NCBI GenBank assembly: GCA_004293505.1
Contig: RDYY01000071.1
Coordinates: 1-8,063 of the forward strand
Direction of reading: 5' to 3'
DNA length: 8,063 nt
From: Sphingobacteriia bacterium
GTDB lineage: Bacteria; Bacteroidota; Bacteroidia; Chitinophagales; Chitinophagaceae
The notes beneath the pieces are model-generated. The model was not told where the DNA came from. It saw only the letters and a list, made by a program, of their open reading frames with translations, and ran no database searches. How positions within the stretch are numbered: position 1 is the stretch's first letter; every line of letters begins with the position of its first letter. Made by a program: the position numbers and the translations under genes. Of the stretch, positions 5,731 through 8,063 are shown piece after piece.

Positions 5731-7782
5731 TTACTTGGCCGTGGCCACAAATGTTTTTTTATCTGGTCCAATGCCGGTGAGGGTTAATTTTTTCCAACTG
5801 GGAGGCAAGACCGATGGAATTTGGGTGATGCCATTGGGACCTATGTCCAGCCCACCAAAGCCCATCATGACCGATTGCAAAATCCCCCCCGCCCCAGTGG
5901 CAAAATAGGGATTGGTCCCGCCCTTGGTTTCGGCTATCACCCGAAAAGGGGGGTTGAGGTTGGGGACATAGGCGTCTTTGAAAAAATAACCTGCTTTGGT
6001 TGCATCCCCAATGCGCGAATAGAGCAAAGTAAAAATGGCCTGGGTCATGGCCGGCGTACCTTCTGTGGGTACACGGGCGGCATAATAATCCAAGTCCTTG
6101 CGGATCTGGGCTGGGTCGGTTATTTCTTTGAGGGGATAAGCCAGCAAATTCACATCGCCCTGTTTGATGCCCTCTCCTTTATAAGTAGCGTGTTCTTTGG
6201 TGACCCCATTTTCCATTTTTAAAATGGGGATGTTTTTGGCCACCAAGGCCCAATCGGCATCGGGCTTGTTGCCCAAAGCAAGCGCTGCTTGGGTAGCATA
6301 TTGCAAAACCGCTTTGGCGGCGGCATTGGTCCAAGCATTGTTGTCTACGTTTTCGGCCCACTCATCGGCGGCCACTACATTTTTGATGTCGTATTGACCA
6401 GGCCCATTGCGTTCTACACGGCTGGCCCAAAAATCTGCGGCTTCTTTCAAAATAGGCCATCCCCTTTCTTTCAACCATTCTTTGTCTTGGGTCACGGCAT
6501 AATAATTCCAGGCAGCAATGCCCACGCAGGCGGTGATGTGGTGTTCAAAAGGTCCACTCAAAGCCCAAACAGGTGTTTCTTCAACACCCGTGGCCGCACT
6601 TTCCCAAGGGAACATGGCGCCTTTGAAGCCATGGTTAAACGCATTGCGCTTGGCCGCTGTGAGGCGTTGAAAACGGTACTCCACCATGCTCTTGGCCATC
6701 TCGGGTTGCAAGACCAAAAGGGCCGGATACATCCACAATTCGGTGTCCCAAAAAACATGTCCATTGTACCCCAATCCACTGAGGCCCATGGGCGATGGGC
6801 TCAGGTCTGTGCCGGCACGGGAAAAAGAATACAAGTGGTACAACATACTGCGGATGTCTTGCTGGGCTTGGGCATCGCCTTCTACTTGAATGTCGCTCTT
6901 CCACAAATCGGCCCAGGCTTTTTGGTGAAAAGACAAGAGGCGATCCCGGCCTTCTAATTTGGCATAGATGGTCATGCGCTCGGCTTCGTTCAAGGGATCG
7001 TCGTGGTGGGCCGAAGTAATGGAACTGCCCACAATGCTGAAACGGTAGGTCTCTCCCGCTTTTAGGCTCCGGTTGAATTTCATCAAGTGCATGTTGTTGT
7101 CCCACATTTCATGGATCACACGGGGTTCCTTGCCATGGGCTTCGCCAAACAAAAAACTGTTGGACGCACACATCAATAATTTTCCCGTGGGGCTCTTGGC
7201 CGAAGAAGTCAAGAGGCTGATGGTCACGTGGGGCCGATCTATTTCGTTGTAATAATTCTGCACGTCTTTTAACGCATCGGGGGCTTCCATGACCGATGCT
7301 GCATTCAGGGTCAAGTCTTTTTGTGTGGTCACGGTCACGTCCATCAAGACCGTAAAAGGCAGGTGGCGCAAGGAATAATAGGTATAGCTGATCTTGGCTT
7401 TGTCGGCATATTGAAAACTACCAGTAAAGCTGGCCCCCTGCATGTTCAATTCTTGCTTAAAATCTTTGGCGTCAGCTGCGCCCAGGTTGCGGCCATCAAT
7501 GCCCAATTGCATGTTGAGCAAATTAAAACTGCGCAAAAAATTGCTCACCCGGCCCCTGCCATACAAATCATAGGCACCGGCCAAGACCACGTCTTTTACT
7601 TTAAAGGGCTCGGGGGCAGATACAATACCTATCATGCCATTGGCCACGGTCACGCCATAATAGTTGGCGGGGTTGATGTTGGTGGCGCTGATCTTCCAAG
7701 GGTCTTGGGCATGGGCTTTGGGAACCATGGTCAAAAAGAGGGCCAAAGCGAGGCCAGAACAAAGGGCTTTCAATCGTTGCAT
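5731..7782 (-). CDS. Exported GH65 glycoside hydrolase, kojibiose/trehalose-hydrolase type
   Basis: GH65 enzymes are inverting (alpha/alpha)6-barrel hydrolases or phosphorylases acting on alpha-glucosides such as trehalose, maltose and kojibiose. From ATG 7782 the product is 683 residues. The open frame extends further upstream, but those codons have no start supported by a signal and overlap the divergent gene. A signal peptide (cleavage after AHA, residue 25) places it in the periplasm or outside. An N-terminal beta-sandwich (about 30-290) is followed by the helical barrel with FWDTELWM (344-351) and FPWESAATGVEE (391-402). Catalytic acid Glu474 lies in AADEWAENVDNNAW. Glu618 (FRVIAETKGG) fits the general base. 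The 144-residue Glu-Glu spacing equals the E472/E616 pair I recall for the Flavobacterium johnsoniae kojibiose hydrolase. The phosphorylase phosphate loop (His-x-Ser/Thr-Ser type) is replaced by TEGTPAMTQAIF (573-584). So hydrolysis is likely; the disaccharide linkage is inference. Confidence 0.92.
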   Translation of the reverse strand: MQRLKALCSGLALALFLTMVPKAHAQDPWKISATNINPANYYGVTVANGMIGIVSAPEPFKVKDVVLAGAYDLYGRGRVSNFLRSFNLLNMQLGIDGRNLGAADAKDFKQELNMQGASFTGSFQYADKAKISYTYYSLRHLPFTVLMDVTVTTQKDLTLNAASVMEAPDALKDVQNYYNEIDRPHVTISLLTSSAKSPTGKLLMCASNSFLFGEAHGKEPRVIHEMWDNNMHLMKFNRSLKAGETYRFSIVGSSITSAHHDDPLNEAERMTIYAKLEGRDRLLSFHQKAWADLWKSDIQVEGDAQAQQDIRSMLYHLYSFSRAGTDLSPSPMGLSGLGYNGHVFWDTELWMYPALLVLQPEMAKSMVEYRFQRLTAAKRNAFNHGFKGAMFPWESAATGVEETPVWALSGPFEHHITACVGIAAWNYYAVTQDKEWLKERGWPILKEAADFWASRVERNGPGQYDIKNVVAADEWAENVDNNAWTNAAAKAVLQYATQAALALGNKPDADWALVAKNIPILKMENGVTKEHATYKGEGIKQGDVNLLAYPLKEITDPAQIRKDLDYYAARVPTEGTPAMTQAIFTLLYSRIGDATKAGYFFKDAYVPNLNPPFRVIAETKGGTNPYFATGAGGILQSVMMGFGGLDIGPNGITQIPSVLPPSWKKLTLTGIGPDKKTFVATAK
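6204..6229. repeat. Perfect 9-bp inverted repeat inside the GH65 gene
   Basis: CCCCATTTT (6204-6212) and AAAATGGGG (6221-6229) are exact reverse complements around an eight-base loop. The loop itself contains a second CCATTTT that can pair with the same right arm. On the plus strand the stem is followed by ATGTTTTT, which looks like a terminator for antisense transcription. It encodes the linker residues around IPILKMENGV, so chance from codon choice is possible. Confidence 0.5.
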
Positions 7783-7800
7783 AATCCTTATTTTGTGCCG

Positions 7801-8063
7801 ATGAGGGCTATCAAATCTACTGCAAATTCTTTGGCCTGTATGGCTTTGTTGCTCCTGGCTGCTTGTTCCAACAACCAACCCTTGTTTCGTGCCCTCCAGC
7901 CCACGGAATCGGGGATTGATTTTGCCAATACCATCAACGAATCGGCCCAACTGAATATCTTGAATTACGAATACCTCTACAATGGGGGCGGTGTGGGCAT
8001 TGGGGATTTCAACAACGACAGTTTACCCGATATTTATTTCACGGGCAATCTGGTGAACAATGC
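7801..8063 (+). CDS. FG-GAP/CRTAC1-like repeat lipoprotein, N-terminal part; runs off the right edge
   Basis: Eighty-seven residues are visible. The start ATG 7801 gives a basic n-region (MRAIK), a hydrophobic core, and lipobox LAAC with Cys22, so the protein is a lipoprotein. ATG 7840 would leave only a nine-residue signal and is less likely. After a short linker, GGGVGIGDFNNDSLPDIYF (62-80) is the first FG-GAP/VCBS blade, with the Ca-binding pattern D69-x-N71-x-D73-x3-D77. The order 'signal, short linker with residues like SGIDFANTI, then GGGVGIGDFNNDxxPDI' is the usual opening of large Bacteroidota CRTAC1/ASPIC-UnbV proteins of several hundred to over a thousand residues. Such beta-propellers are thought to act in surface binding or adhesion; the true role here is unknown. 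It is divergent from GH65, with only 18 bp between the two start codons. Whether an ASPIC domain follows lies outside the window. Confidence 0.85.
   Translation, partial: MRAIKSTANSLACMALLLLAACSNNQPLFRALQPTESGIDFANTINESAQLNILNYEYLYNGGGVGIGDFNNDSLPDIYFTGNLVNN
7812..7819 (-). promoter_or_regulatory. Bacteroidota -7 element (TAnnTTTG) for the GH65 gene
   Basis: The minus strand reads TAGATTTG, an exact match to the Bacteroidota housekeeping-sigma -7 consensus TAnnTTTG, 29 bp upstream of the GH65 ATG. That would give a leader of roughly 20 bases. No TTG-type -33 element is visible at 19-21 bp further upstream, which lowers confidence. The element sits inside the first codons of the divergent FG-GAP gene. 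A purine-rich AAGGA lies only two bases before the GH65 ATG, too close to be an ordinary Shine-Dalgarno site. Confidence 0.4.

Noticed and set aside
6289..6957. Plus-strand open frame of 222 codons opposite GH65
   Set aside because: It lies entirely antisense to conserved GH65 catalytic codons, and its product has no recognisable domain or signal.
7783..7950. N-terminal extension of GH65 to a TTG at 7950
   Set aside because: The 56 extra residues are not signal-like and overlap the FG-GAP lipoprotein. ATG 7782 gives a clean signal peptide.

Overview
The window looks like a chromosomal segment of a Bacteroidota bacterium. The grounds are lipoprotein signal peptides followed by Cys, a CRTAC1/FG-GAP-type lipoprotein, an exact TAnnTTTG promoter element, A/T-rich start regions with little Shine-Dalgarno, and a small membrane-anchored protein of Bacteroidota style. 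Base composition looks close to half GC by eye, and TTG is a favoured Leu codon. I cannot place it below phylum. There are no RNA genes, insertion sequences, CRISPR arrays or phage genes. Both edges cut through genes.

Layout from the left. Bases 2-1162 (+) are the C-terminal 386 residues of a GH13_4 amylosucrase. It converges on a minus-strand gene (1139/1159-2710) for a vanadium-haloperoxidase/PAP2-family lipoprotein (called VHPO2 here), whose last few codons are displaced by a one-base frameshift near 1218-1221. Upstream of it on the same strand lie an outer-membrane beta-barrel protein (2715-3695) and a second, diverged haloperoxidase-family lipoprotein (VHPO1, 3696-5018). These three genes are packed with 0-4 bp gaps and form one translational unit. 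A terminator-like hairpin (5031-5068) separates them from a small single-TM protein of unknown function (5101-5661) and a secreted GH65 glycosidase (5731-7782). At 7801, only 18 bp from the GH65 start, a divergent FG-GAP/CRTAC1-like lipoprotein gene begins and runs off the right edge.

How the genes may work together. Two enzymes handle alpha-glucosides: amylosucrase (sucrose to alpha-1,4-glucan and fructose) and a GH65 that looks like an exported hydrolase of the kojibiose/trehalose type rather than a phosphorylase. They flank a cell-envelope module of two haloperoxidase-fold lipoproteins with an outer-membrane barrel between them. VHPO2 keeps all the canonical vanadate/phosphate-site motifs. 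VHPO1 keeps the basic residues and the ligand His, but has Cys-Gly-His in place of Ser-Gly-His and lacks the last motif Asp. That asymmetric pair is the most interesting content here. No wholly new system can be demonstrated from sequence alone.
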